Origin: Roseinatronobacter sp052379845
GTDB lineage: Bacteria; Pseudomonadota; Alphaproteobacteria; Rhodobacterales; Rhodobacteraceae
Reading direction: 5' to 3' (one strand)
Length of the DNA: 64,000 nucleotides
NCBI GenBank assembly: GCA_052379845.1
Contig: JBQTCF010000016.1
Shown here: positions 32,961-42,457 of the stretch, piece after piece
Layout: each line of letters opens with the position of its first letter
Numbering within the stretch: the stretch's first letter is position 1
Notes under the pieces: generated by a model
What the model was told of the DNA's origin: nothing
Database searches by the model: none
What the model saw: the letters and a program-made list of their open reading frames with translations, nothing else
Position numbers and translations under genes: made by a program

Positions 32961-34358
32961 TCAGGCCGCAGCGATCTGGCCGGTCACAACGCGGTTGCGC
33001 CCCCCTCGCTTGGCGGCGCGCAGGGCATCATCGGCCTTGCCGACGATCGCTTTCGCAAAATCCGACATCCCGCCCTTGAACGCGGCATGTTGTACCGCCA
33101 CCCCGATGGACACGGATAATTGCAGCGCAACATCGCTGCCCGCAACCACATAGGGGCGCGCATGCACGACCCTGCAAATCCGTAAGGCCACACGCCGGGC
33201 CGCAGCACTATCCGCACCGGGCATCACCACGACAAATTCCTCGCCGCCATATCTGGCCAGGATGTCCGTGTTGCGCAGGGCCGCGCGCATGCGCCGCGCC
33301 ACTTCGGTCAGGACATCATCGCCGGCATTATGCCCAAAGCGGTCATTGACCGTCTTGAAATGGTCCAGATCGATGACCAGAACCGCGCAATCCGACAGGA
33401 CGCCCGACTGCAGGTCTGCCGCGACACGGGCCATCTGTGCGCCCAGATACCGCCGGTTGAACAACCCCGTCAGCGGGTCGCGCACGGCCTGATCCAGTTG
33501 TGTTTCAAAGGCCTGTTGCAGCGCGTCCCGGCCCTGTTTCTGATGCAGGATCTTGGCAAGTCGCAGATGCGCTTCTTCGGCGTCCAGCGGTTGATGTAAC
33601 ACTTCCCTTGCGCCCAGATCCAGCGCCATTGCACCCAGCAATTCCTGCCCTTCGGGCAGCATGACACACAGCTCTGCCTGCCGGGTCTGGTTGCGCGACA
33701 ATAAATCCGGGATAACCTGCAACCCCTTTTGCAAAATCACGTCAGGCGACACCAGAAACATGTCCGGCATGGCCGCGCCAGAGTCCAGACGCAGCGCCTG
33801 TTGCAAGCTGAGGCAGGTACAGGACATATCCGGCATGGCTTGCCGCAATTCGGTGCAAAATCCCGCGCAGGTCGTTGCGCTGTTGCAAATCACGGTCAGG
33901 CGCGATTGTTGCATGAAGGGGCGCGCCCCGTCGGCCATGCCTGAAACCGATGGCAGACCCACAGGCAAGGCCGCGCCTGCCCTGTGGGTCTGCGCGCGCA
34001 GCAAACTGCGAATGCGCCCCATAAGGTAGGAATCATCCAGCGGCTTGGACAGAAAATCATCAGCGCCCATTTGCAGCGCCCTAAGGCGCTGCTGGCGATC
34101 GGCGGTTGCGGAAAACAACAACACAGGGATGTCCCGTGTCGCAGTATTCGCGCGCAGCACCTGACACACATCGATCCCGTCCATATCCGGCAGGCGGTAA
34201 TCCAGCAAAATCAGGTCGGGGCGTTCATTTTGCGCAAGCGCGATGGCCTGCTGCCCGCAATCGGCCAAAAGGCAGTCATAGCACGCCGCCTGCAGCTTCG
34301 CGCGCAAGATTGTTCTGTTAATCGAAAGGTCATCGACAATAAGTATGCGTCCTGACAT
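32961..34358 (-). CDS. pleD: PleD-type response regulator diguanylate cyclase
   Basis: 465 residues from ATG 34358, which has AGGA eight bases upstream. First receiver (about 1-125): ILIVDDLSINRTIL and phosphoacceptor Asp53 in LILLDYRLPDMDG. Second receiver (about 145-290) is degenerate, with no acceptor Asp. GGDEF domain (about 300-465) has the active LARYGGEEFVVVMP and an inhibitory RNTD site just before it. It should make cyclic di-GMP when phosphorylated and be product-inhibited, as in Caulobacter PleD. It is divergent from DUF3572 gene, a neighbour often kept with pleD in this order. Confidence 0.92.
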   Translation of the reverse strand: MSGRILIVDDLSINRTILRAKLQAACYDCLLADCGQQAIALAQNERPDLILLDYRLPDMDGIDVCQVLRANTATRDIPVLLFSATADRQQRLRALQMGADDFLSKPLDDSYLMGRIRSLLRAQTHRAGAALPVGLPSVSGMADGARPFMQQSRLTVICNSATTCAGFCTELRQAMPDMSCTCLSLQQALRLDSGAAMPDMFLVSPDVILQKGLQVIPDLLSRNQTRQAELCVMLPEGQELLGAMALDLGAREVLHQPLDAEEAHLRLAKILHQKQGRDALQQAFETQLDQAVRDPLTGLFNRRYLGAQMARVAADLQSGVLSDCAVLVIDLDHFKTVNDRFGHNAGDDVLTEVARRMRAALRNTDILARYGGEEFVVVMPGADSAAARRVALRICRVVHARPYVVAGSDVALQLSVSIGVAVQHAAFKGGMSDFAKAIVGKADDALRAAKRGGRNRVVTGQIAAA

Positions 34359-34451
34359 ACGTTTCATCCTATGCAAGGTTAACCACAAGTTACGCTGCAT
34401 TCGTTAACAAACCCTTTAATCCCGCAAGCCCCCCATCACAGGATTGTTTGC

Positions 34452-34745
34452 ATGAACCAAAGCACCGCCGAGCAAATTGCACTGGACGCTTTCACATGGC
34501 TTTGCACCCAAGAGGAGCTTTTGCCGGTTTTCCTGAATGCCAGTGGTGCTTCGGTTGACGACCTGCGCGCGGCCATCAGCGCGGCCGGGGGGCCGGATGT
34601 GGCCCTGCTTGGGGCTGTGCTGGATTTCATTGCAATGCGCGACGACACGGTGATCGCCTGCTGCGCGGCACAGAATTTGCCAAATGACGCAGTGGCGCGG
34701 GCACAGGCGGTGCTGGCCGGTCATGCGGGAATGCATTGGACATGA
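34452..34745 (+). CDS. DUF3572 family protein
   Basis: 97 residues, start MNQSTAEQIALDAFTWLCTQ, followed by the conserved LPVFLNASGASVDDLRAAIS. It is a small all-helical cytoplasmic protein of the DUF3572 family found in alphaproteobacteria next to pleD. No function is known. An internal pair of cysteines (VIACCAAQN) is notable. It is divergent from pleD and about 100 bases before aspS. Confidence 0.88.
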   Translation: MNQSTAEQIALDAFTWLCTQEELLPVFLNASGASVDDLRAAISAAGGPDVALLGAVLDFIAMRDDTVIACCAAQNLPNDAVARAQAVLAGHAGMHWT

Positions 34746-34846
34746 CGCATGAATGCCCCTGATTGGCAGACTTGCCCTTGACTTCCGCCCCGCCAGATTG
34801 TGTATCGCGCGACAAGCCTGCACCTATGTAATCAAGGGAACAGCCC

Positions 34847-36628
34847 ATGCACGCCTATCGCAGCCATACCTGCGCCGACCTGACCGCCGCCCAAGTGGGT
34901 GAAACTGTGCGCCTGTCCGGCTGGGTGCACCGCATCCGCGACCATGGCGGCGTGTTGTTCATTGACCTGCGCGACCATTATGGCATCACGCAGATTCTGG
35001 CCGACAGCGACAGCCCCGCCTTCGCCGATATCGAAAAACTGCGCGCGGAATATTGCGTTTGTATCGAAGGCACGGTCAAGGCGCGCGATGCGTCGCTGGT
35101 CAACACAAAGCTGAAAACCGGCGAGATCGAAGTTTACGCCCGCAAGCTGGATGTTCTGGGCGCGGCTGATGATTTGCCGCTGCCCGTTTTCGGGGAACCC
35201 GACTACCCGGAAGAAACGCGCCTGTCCTACCGCTTTCTGGACCTGCGCCGCGACGGCCTGCATGCCAATATGATGTTGCGCTCCAATGTGGTGCGGTCCA
35301 TGCGGCAACGCATGTGGAACACGGGATTTACCGAATTCCAGACGCCCATCATTACTGCATCCAGCCCCGAAGGGGCGCGCGATTTTCTGGTGCCGTCACG
35401 CCTGCACCCCGGCAAGTTCTACGCCCTGCCGCAAGCGCCGCAGCAGTTCAAGCAATTGATCATGGTGTCGGGGTTTGACAAGTATTTCCAGATTGCGCCC
35501 TGTTTCCGCGATGAAGACCCGCGCGCCGACCGCTCGCCCACGGATTTCTACCAGCTTGATGTGGAAATGAGCTTCGTTGAACAGGAAGACGTGTTTTCCA
35601 CCGTTGGCCCCGTTCTGCAAGGCGTGTTCGAGGAGTTTGCGGGCGGCAAAAAGGTTGACCCCGCCGCGGACTGGCCGCGCATCCCCTATGCCGAATCGCT
35701 GTTGAAATACGGCACCGACAAGCCCGATTTGCGCAACCCGATTGAAATGCAGGTGGTGTCTGACCATTTCCGCGGATCGGGTTTTGCGATTTTTGCGAAA
35801 CTGCTGGAAAATGACGGGACCGAGATTCGCGCCATTCCAGCGCCCACGGGCGGGTCGCGCAAATTCTGCGACCGGATGAACGCTTTTGCGCAGGCGCAGG
35901 GGCTGCCGGGGATGGGGTATATTTTCTGGCGTGCCGGTGATGACGGGCTGGAAGCCGCTGGCCCGCTGGCCAAAAATATCGGCCCCGAACGGACCGAGAC
36001 CATTCGTCAACAACTGGGCCTTGGCGAAGGCGACGCTGCTTTCTTCCTTGGCGGCAAGCCTGCGCAATTCGAAAGCGTGGCCGCGAAAGCGCGCGACGAG
36101 ATTGGCCGCGAATTGAAGCTGCTGGATGAAAACCGCTTCGCTTTTGCGTGGATCGTTGATTTCCCGATGTATGAAGCAGATGCCGAATCCGGCAAGATTG
36201 ATTTCAGTCATAACCCGTTTTCCATGCCCCAAGGTGGTATGGACGCGCTGGCGGGCGACCCGCTGAAGGTGCTGGGCTATCAGTATGATCTGGCCTGCAA
36301 CGGCTATGAATTGCTGTCGGGCGCTATTCGGAACCACAAGCCGGAAATCATGTATCGCGCGTTTGAGATCGCGGGCTACCCGAATTCCGAAGTGGACAAG
36401 CGATTCGGCGGGATGGTCAAGGCGTTCAAATTCGGCGCCCCCCCGCATGGCGGTTGTGCAGCGGGCATTGACCGCATTGTGATGTTGTTGGCAGATGAGG
36501 CCAATATCCGGCAGGTCATTATGTTCCCGATGAACCAACGCGCAGAAGACCTGCTGTTGCACGCGCCATCAGACCCGACAAATGAGCAGTTGCGCGACCT
36601 TGGGCTGCGGCTGGCGCCGAAATCCTGA
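34847..36628 (+). CDS. aspS: Aspartate--tRNA ligase
   Basis: 593 residues, class II synthetase. The anticodon-binding OB fold (WVHRIRDHGGVLFIDLRDHY) comes first, then motif 1, motif 2 (FRDEDPRADRSPTDFYQLDV) and motif 3 (GGCAAGIDRIVMLL). Bacterial-type GAD insertion domain is present between about residues 290 and 420. It charges tRNA-Asp with aspartate. Monocistronic; a shared terminator at 36794-36824 separates it from the convergent rpsD gene. Confidence 0.97.
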   Translation: MHAYRSHTCADLTAAQVGETVRLSGWVHRIRDHGGVLFIDLRDHYGITQILADSDSPAFADIEKLRAEYCVCIEGTVKARDASLVNTKLKTGEIEVYARKLDVLGAADDLPLPVFGEPDYPEETRLSYRFLDLRRDGLHANMMLRSNVVRSMRQRMWNTGFTEFQTPIITASSPEGARDFLVPSRLHPGKFYALPQAPQQFKQLIMVSGFDKYFQIAPCFRDEDPRADRSPTDFYQLDVEMSFVEQEDVFSTVGPVLQGVFEEFAGGKKVDPAADWPRIPYAESLLKYGTDKPDLRNPIEMQVVSDHFRGSGFAIFAKLLENDGTEIRAIPAPTGGSRKFCDRMNAFAQAQGLPGMGYIFWRAGDDGLEAAGPLAKNIGPERTETIRQQLGLGEGDAAFFLGGKPAQFESVAAKARDEIGRELKLLDENRFAFAWIVDFPMYEADAESGKIDFSHNPFSMPQGGMDALAGDPLKVLGYQYDLACNGYELLSGAIRNHKPEIMYRAFEIAGYPNSEVDKRFGGMVKAFKFGAPPHGGCAAGIDRIVMLLADEANIRQVIMFPMNQRAEDLLLHAPSDPTNEQLRDLGLRLAPKS

Positions 36629-36793
36629 ACGGATGGCCGCGCGCGATACCCGCGCGTCCAAAATGCGGAAATTCGCGCGCGGGCGCGGTGCGGGCCAGAA
36701 GGCCAAAGGGGGCACGCCCCCTTTGGAAACCCCGTGGATATTTAAGCCAGAATGAAAGAGCGCAGCCCATGACAGGGGCAGGGCGAGATACAA

Positions 36794-36824
36794 AAAAAGC
36801 CCCACAGAAATGGTGGGGCTTTTT
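36794..36824. terminator. Bidirectional terminator between aspS and rpsD
   Basis: AAAAAGCCCCAC (36794-36805) pairs perfectly with GTGGGGCTTTTT (36813-36824) around a seven-base loop, with A and T runs on the two sides, so it can end transcription from both aspS and the convergent rpsD. Confidence 0.9.
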
Positions 36825-36844
36825 GGTGATTGCGGGCGAAGAAA

Positions 36845-37465
36845 TCAGTTCTTCGCGTAGAATTCGACCACAAGATTGGGTTCCATCTGCACCGGATACG
36901 GCACATCACCCAAGCTGGGTGTGCGCACGAAAGTCGCGGTCATTTTGGAATGGTCGACTTCCAGATAATCGGGCACGTCACGTTCGGCCAGACCAACAGC
37001 CTCCAGAACGATGGCCAGTTGCTTGGACTTGTCACGGATGGCGATAACGTCGCCTTCGCGGATACGGTAGCTGGGAATATTGACGCGCTGGCCGTTCACA
37101 GTGACATGGCCGTGGTTCACGAACTGGCGCGCGGCAAACACGGTCGGCACGAATTTTGCGCGGTAGATCACGGCGTCCAAGCGGCGTTCAAGCAGGCCGA
37201 TCAGGTTTTCACCGGTATCACCTTTGATACGCTCGGCTTCGGCATAGATGCGGCGGAACTGCTTTTCGGTCAGGTCGCCGTAATAGCCCTTGAGCTTTTG
37301 CTTGGCGCGCAACTGTGTCCCGAAATCGGACAGTTTGGTTTTACGGCGCTGACCGTGCTGGCCGGGGCCATAATCGCGGCGATTTACGGGGCTTTTGGGG
37401 CGGCCCCAGATGTTTTCGCCCATGCGGCGGTCAATTTTATACTTGGCAGACGTGCGTTTTGTCAC
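36845..37465 (-). CDS. rpsD: 30S ribosomal protein S4
   Basis: 206 residues from a GTG at 37465, with GGAAGGAG seven bases upstream on the minus strand. The alphaproteobacterial S4 start (MTKRTSAKYKIDRRMGENIW) and the S4 domain (ERRLDAVIYRAKFVPTVFAA, then FVNHGHVTVNGQRVNIPSYR) are complete. It binds 16S rRNA early in 30S assembly. The gene stands alone, not in the alpha operon, as is usual in alphaproteobacteria. Confidence 0.97.
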   Translation of the reverse strand: MTKRTSAKYKIDRRMGENIWGRPKSPVNRRDYGPGQHGQRRKTKLSDFGTQLRAKQKLKGYYGDLTEKQFRRIYAEAERIKGDTGENLIGLLERRLDAVIYRAKFVPTVFAARQFVNHGHVTVNGQRVNIPSYRIREGDVIAIRDKSKQLAIVLEAVGLAERDVPDYLEVDHSKMTATFVRTPSLGDVPYPVQMEPNLVVEFYAKN

Positions 37466-37653
37466 GGCTGATCTCCTTCCGAAATCGGCCCAAGTGGGCC
37501 TGTGAAGGGCGTTGTCCTTTCCCTGAGGGGGAGACAGGCTGTCCCTTGCGGGGGCCACCAACACCAATGAATGCCCACAAGCTGGCGCTTGGGGATGGGG
37601 GCTTATACACCTGCGCTGGCGGGTGTCAACTGCCATTCCCCCGCGCGCGCCAG

Positions 37654-38712
37654 CTATGCGGCCAGAAGGGCCGTTTCTGCCCGGCCAAGACAGCGGCGTG
37701 CCGTGTCCCCATAGCTGACAGCGCCCGCCGCGCCCAGTTCGGGCAGCACTGCGCGCAACGTGGCAAGATGAGGGCGCAGCACTTCTGGCGCGGCAAAGGC
37801 AGGGTGGAAGCTTTCGGTGGGCACGTTATTTGCGAAGATCACCTGATGGCGTTCCAGCAGAAGATGTATATAGGTGACCCCGTGTAGCGCCATATCCTGG
37901 CTGACCCCGGCATGGTCCAGCAAATCGCCAGCGCGCACCAGCACTTCGTCGTTGTTAAACAATGCCCGCGCACGTGCGCCCTGTATCAAGACCCGGTGTC
38001 CGGCCGAAACGCGCAGATCATCAATGGGTTGCGCGGCGCCCAGGACGCCGCTGCACAGTCGGATCGGGCGTAAATGCGGGTAACGGCGCATGGCCATCCC
38101 GCATACGCGGCTGGTCCCTGTCCAGATGACCGGCTGTGGCCCGTCATCCTGCGTCAGGACCAAGTCGCCGGCTTGTATCTGATGGATGGCGCGCGGGCCT
38201 GACGGGGTTGCGATCAAGGTGTCATCCGCGAAACAGATGATGTCTTGCTGCTGTGCCAAGGCGGGGGCAGCGGGGGCGCGGCATTGTTCAGTGTTCACCG
38301 CGCTTTCGATGACAAATAATGTTTGATCCTGCGGCGGCATTCCGTCTGCAAACACGGCAATCCATCGTCCGGCAGCGTGGACAAGACGGGCACTGAACAC
38401 CGTTGTTCCATCGGTCAGGACAAATCCCATCATGGGCGCTTCTGGCCGGTGGGGCAGGGCGTCGGCTGGGGGCACATGGCCCCCAAGGCGGGCCGCGACA
38501 TGGCGCGCGCGGGCGCGAATGTCACGCGTTGCCCCAAGCATGCCCCCCAGACGCAGCACATCGCCCTGCCCGTCAAGGCAGTGGATTTCACCGCGCCAGC
38601 ACCATGACGACCCGACGCGCAGCCATTGCGGTTCCAGTCCGGCAATACCGTCGGTTTGTGTCGAATTCCAGTCAAGGGCAAAAACCCCGACCAAAAATGC
38701 TGCGCGTGTCAT
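37654..38712 (-). CDS. Hint-domain protein
   Basis: 352 residues from ATG 38712. The N-terminal ~175 residues are a variable region (GGMLGATRDIRARARHVAAR). From about 178 comes a Hint fold: CFADDTLIATPSGPRAIHQI with the potential splicing Cys at residue 176-178, GDLVLTQDDGPQPVIWTG, then the conserved LRVSAGHRVLI and HLLLERHQVIFANNVPTESF. In Rhodobacterales such Hint modules cap secreted or surface proteins, often with calcium-binding repeats; here no repeats or signal peptide are evident. The C-terminal Asn needed for protein splicing is not at the expected end (FHPAFAAPE), so cleavage rather than splicing is likely if active. Confidence 0.8.
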   Translation of the reverse strand: MTRAAFLVGVFALDWNSTQTDGIAGLEPQWLRVGSSWCWRGEIHCLDGQGDVLRLGGMLGATRDIRARARHVAARLGGHVPPADALPHRPEAPMMGFVLTDGTTVFSARLVHAAGRWIAVFADGMPPQDQTLFVIESAVNTEQCRAPAAPALAQQQDIICFADDTLIATPSGPRAIHQIQAGDLVLTQDDGPQPVIWTGTSRVCGMAMRRYPHLRPIRLCSGVLGAAQPIDDLRVSAGHRVLIQGARARALFNNDEVLVRAGDLLDHAGVSQDMALHGVTYIHLLLERHQVIFANNVPTESFHPAFAAPEVLRPHLATLRAVLPELGAAGAVSYGDTARRCLGRAETALLAA

Positions 38713-38824
38713 ATCTGCCCTTGCCCCTGCTGCTTTGGTGCAGCTTATGTGCAAAATCTAGCAGAAAATCGCGTTCAAAACCAGATGGATAATCTGGATG
38801 ACGGCAAACTTGCGTGCAAATCTG

Positions 38825-39457
38825 TCAGCACACGCCCCAGGATCTGGCAATCATGGCGGCCTGTGTGCGGTTGCCTGCGCCAAGGCGACGATACAGGGTT
38901 TTGACATGCAGCTTGATCGTTGGTTCCCGCAAGCCCAGATCGCGGGCAATTTCCTTGTTGGTTTTCCCGTCACACAGCGCCTTGAGCACATCGAGTTCGC
39001 GCGCTGTCAATGCCGTGGCGGACAGCCCTTCTGCCCCGGGCGGGTGAAATTCGGGCGCTTCTGCAGGAAACAGGAAATCCACAGGAACAAACCGTTCCCC
39101 AAGCGCCATGAACCGTATTGCGCGCAACAAGGAACGCGCGGGCATGGATTTGGGCAGGAAGCCCCGCGCGCCCATCTGGATGGCGCGTTCGGCAACATCG
39201 CGGGTTGCGTTGCCTGAAAGGATAACCACGGGGGGGGCGGTGTCGGTGTCCATGAAGCGGCGCAGCCCCTGCAGCCCGTCCATGCCGGGCATGTCATAAT
39301 CCAGCAAGGCCAGGTCAAAGCCCGGATGCGCCGCAACAGCTGCAATCGCATCTTCCATATCGGTGGCTGCAACGATTTCCATGTCTGTTTCCTGCTGCAG
39401 AAAATTCTGCATCATGTCCAGAATCAAGGCGTGGTCATCGGCAATCAATAGTCGCAT
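38825..39457 (-). CDS. NarL/FixJ-type response regulator
   Basis: 210 residues: receiver (MRLLIADDHALILDMMQNFL; phosphoacceptor Asp in LALLDYDMPGMDG; Lys in GFLPKSMPA) and a C-terminal LuxR-type helix-turn-helix (LTARELDVLKALCDGKTNKE, IARDLGLREPTIKLHVKTLY). It lies directly after the large hybrid histidine kinase on the same strand, 29 bases from its stop, so the two are a cognate pair. Targets are not identifiable; the Hint-domain gene downstream on the same strand is a possibility. Confidence 0.93.
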   Translation of the reverse strand: MRLLIADDHALILDMMQNFLQQETDMEIVAATDMEDAIAAVAAHPGFDLALLDYDMPGMDGLQGLRRFMDTDTAPPVVILSGNATRDVAERAIQMGARGFLPKSMPARSLLRAIRFMALGERFVPVDFLFPAEAPEFHPPGAEGLSATALTARELDVLKALCDGKTNKEIARDLGLREPTIKLHVKTLYRRLGAGNRTQAAMIARSWGVC

Positions 39458-39486
39458 AAGATGACTTTCCAGAAATCCGTGCACAC

Positions 39487-42339
39487 TTAAATTTGTGGTG
39501 CCTGAGATAGAGCTGCAACTAATTCGGCGCCGGAAACGGAACGCGACACCACTGCAGTGATAAGTTCGCTATCAAAATAATTTGCAAAACGCAACTCCTG
39601 TGATGCTAAAGTCACAAATACTTGCAGTTTGCAATTAACCGCCTTCAATTCTTTTGCAAGTTCTATCCCGGATATCGGTTCCAGATCCTGACTGATCACT
39701 ACTGTGTCCCACGCTTGGGGGTCTTCGCGGAGTGCGTCCAGTGCATCATGGGGGTCTGTGCTGCTTGCAACCTCGGCGCCGGCTGCAGTCAGAATTTCTG
39801 CCATGACTTGCAAGGCGCGGTCATCAGCATCAACAAGCAGGATATGGCGGTCCAGAAGCGGTTGCCCCGCCAAAAGCACAGCGCCCCGCCCATCCTGACC
39901 AGCGGGGGTGGGGACCGGCAGAAACAGCCGCATCGTGGTTCCCCCGTCGGGGCCATCCAGCACCTGCAGGCCCCAGTTCCGCGCCGTGACAATATGCGCC
40001 ACGATAACAAGCCCAAGGCCGGTTCCCGCGTCGCCCTTGGTTGTGAAATACGGTTTGAACAGGTCGGACCTGTTCGCCGGAGAAATGCCCGTGCCGGTAT
40101 CTGAAATATCGATGACAATATACGGGGTTCGCGCCGCAACCTTGCCGATATCGACAGCTGGCACAGGCAGGATGCTGTCATGCGTTTCAATGCGCAAGGT
40201 GATTTTCCCGCCCTCTGGACCTTGCTGGCGGATGGCATCGGCGGCGTTCATGATCAGGTTTATGAACACTTGCATCATTTCGGTGCCATCTGCCTGCGCG
40301 ATGGCAGGTTTTGCGCCACAGTCAACCATGACCGCGATTTCCTTGCCCAGACCGGGCCGGACCAGTTCGACGGATTGATTCAGCACCTCTGGCAGGTTAA
40401 TCATGCCCGCTGCCGGTTTCATGCGGGCAAGTTTCATCAGGTTGGCAACAAGCGCCTGCCCCTGCAACCCGGCCGCATGGATGCGCGCCAGCCCCGGCGC
40501 CATGTCGGTGCCTGCCTTGGGTTGCAGAATGTCCACTGATCCCACAATCGTGGCAAGGATATTTGCGAAATCATGGGCCAGCCCGCTTGCCAGTTGGGAC
40601 GTAAGCTGCCTGCTTTGGGCGATTTGCAGCTGTTCGCGCAATCGTTGGCGCTCAACCTCGGCAAGGCGGCGGGCCGTGACATTGCGCACCAAGGCGAAGA
40701 TACTGCCATCATCCTGAACCGATAGCGACAGATCATACCACGCATCTTGCCCGTCAGCATCTGGCAGCATGACTTCATCAGCCCAATAGCCTTCGTTCAG
40801 CAGGTCGGCCCAGATGCCGCTTAATGTTTCCATATGTTGCGGCGCAACCAATTCATGCCAATACAGGGTGGAGATATCGGTATCTCGCGCGACACCCAGC
40901 ACCTTGCGAAAGGCACAGTTCAGGTAGGAAAACCGCCCATCCGGAAACAGAATGGCAATCCCTTCGCGCGTGGCTTCCATTGCATGCACCTTGTCGCGCA
41001 GGGCGCGCGCTTCGGCCAGTTTATGCGATGTGATGTCCACACCCACGACCATGTAGCCCTGCACATATCCTTCGGGGCTGCGCAAGGGCTGGATGTTCAG
41101 ATCCAGCCAATAGGAAACGCCCCGGCGGCTGCGGGCCTGAACCTCGGCGTTGATGCTGTGGCCATTGTCCAGCATCTGACAAAAATTACCAACCAGATCA
41201 GGCGCAGTTTCATGCAGGTGCAGAATATGGCTGGGTCGGCAGCCAAGGGCCGCTTTCACCGCATAGCCGGTGCGCGCCACGCTGGCGGGGTTCATCCATG
41301 TTACCAGCCGGTCCTTGTCGGCCAGCATGATCAGGTTGGTTGACAGTTCCGCAACCCGTCCCAACTGCCGGATCTGCCTGTCCTGCACATAGCTTTCGGT
41401 CACATCGCGCACAACAAACAGATAGCCATGCGCCTTGTAGGGGTCATCACGGTGGCGCCGGGTGGCGGTCAGGGTGAAGCGCTTTTCGCCTTCTGGAAAT
41501 GGCAAAGTGTAGGAAAAACTATGGGACCAGCCAAAATGGTCAACCTGTTTCATGGCCTTGCGCACGATCTTTGCCACGCGCTGGGGCAGGACGCCTTCGG
41601 GGGCGCGCCCGATCACTTCGTCGGGGTTCAGGGCGAATACAAGCGGATCACTTTGGTTAAATCCGACGATCGTCCCTTCGCTATCGGTTTCAACCAGCAA
41701 TTCCGGCAGCGTCGATACCATCGCGGCCACGCGCGCGCGCTCTCGCTGCAATTCGGACCGGGTGCGCAGCAGAACACGCGACTGTTCTGCCCGGCTTTGC
41801 GCCAGCCCGATGGCCGCTGCGAAGCCCAGCATCTGGCTGTCCTCAAGGTCCGTGAAAACCCGGTGGCCGCGCACGAAATCCAGACCGACAAGACCGACCA
41901 AGTCCCCGTTGCACCACAATGACGACGCAATAAGTGATTTGATTTCCTGTTCTTCCAGCAATTGGCGAAAAGCAGTGCCTGCGGGGACGTTGTTGATATC
42001 CACTATGAACGCCCTGCCGGATGTGCGGAATGCCTGCCAGAACGGGTCACCCATTTCATAGGGCAGGCGCTGCAATTGCGCCTTCAGGGGCGTGATGCCT
42101 GCGGCGCACCATTCATGCGTATTGTCGACGCTAACCGCATCCTTGATTCGGAAAATATAGGCGCGGTCGGCGCCCATGGCCTGACCAATCATTTGCAGGC
42201 TTATGGCAATGGCATTTTCCAGATGCTCGGGCGTGCATCGGTGCAGCAGGCTTTGGGCATCGACAAAAGCACGCATTGTGGCAAGCGGGCTTTGGGTGTC
42301 TGGTGCGGACCTGACATCTATATTGCGCGTTTCAAGCAT
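39487..42339 (-). CDS. Hybrid histidine kinase with GAF, PAS domains and degenerate receiver
   Basis: 950 residues from ATG 42339 with GAGGGGG just upstream. Order: GAF-like sensor (about 20-190), several PAS/PAC regions (about 200-560, for example GVSYWLDLNIQPLRSPEGYV), a HisKA helix with the phosphoacceptor in SGLAHDFANILATIVGSV near residue 595, the ATPase domain (MNAADAIRQQ, then DTGTGISPANRSD and GTGLGLVIVAH), and a C-terminal receiver (HILLVDADDRALQVMAEILT). In the receiver the acceptor position reads VVISQDLEPISG, so the Asp appears lost. No membrane segments are seen; it is cytoplasmic. It is followed by its response regulator. Confidence 0.9.
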   Translation of the reverse strand: MLETRNIDVRSAPDTQSPLATMRAFVDAQSLLHRCTPEHLENAIAISLQMIGQAMGADRAYIFRIKDAVSVDNTHEWCAAGITPLKAQLQRLPYEMGDPFWQAFRTSGRAFIVDINNVPAGTAFRQLLEEQEIKSLIASSLWCNGDLVGLVGLDFVRGHRVFTDLEDSQMLGFAAAIGLAQSRAEQSRVLLRTRSELQRERARVAAMVSTLPELLVETDSEGTIVGFNQSDPLVFALNPDEVIGRAPEGVLPQRVAKIVRKAMKQVDHFGWSHSFSYTLPFPEGEKRFTLTATRRHRDDPYKAHGYLFVVRDVTESYVQDRQIRQLGRVAELSTNLIMLADKDRLVTWMNPASVARTGYAVKAALGCRPSHILHLHETAPDLVGNFCQMLDNGHSINAEVQARSRRGVSYWLDLNIQPLRSPEGYVQGYMVVGVDITSHKLAEARALRDKVHAMEATREGIAILFPDGRFSYLNCAFRKVLGVARDTDISTLYWHELVAPQHMETLSGIWADLLNEGYWADEVMLPDADGQDAWYDLSLSVQDDGSIFALVRNVTARRLAEVERQRLREQLQIAQSRQLTSQLASGLAHDFANILATIVGSVDILQPKAGTDMAPGLARIHAAGLQGQALVANLMKLARMKPAAGMINLPEVLNQSVELVRPGLGKEIAVMVDCGAKPAIAQADGTEMMQVFINLIMNAADAIRQQGPEGGKITLRIETHDSILPVPAVDIGKVAARTPYIVIDISDTGTGISPANRSDLFKPYFTTKGDAGTGLGLVIVAHIVTARNWGLQVLDGPDGGTTMRLFLPVPTPAGQDGRGAVLLAGQPLLDRHILLVDADDRALQVMAEILTAAGAEVASSTDPHDALDALREDPQAWDTVVISQDLEPISGIELAKELKAVNCKLQVFVTLASQELRFANYFDSELITAVVSRSVSGAELVAALSQAPQI

Positions 42340-42457
42340 AGGCCCCCTCAAATTCCTTGCAGAATCACCCCGACAAAAATGCGCAGCATTGCTTGATTAT
42401 CGTATTCCCGCTATTTAGGCAAAGCTGAAGCATATCAAGTTCCATACGGAGGCTTTC

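Noticed and set aside
32961..34358. PleD homologue as a novel signalling protein
   Set aside because: A degenerate second receiver and an inhibitory RxxD site are normal for PleD, so this is an ordinary family member.
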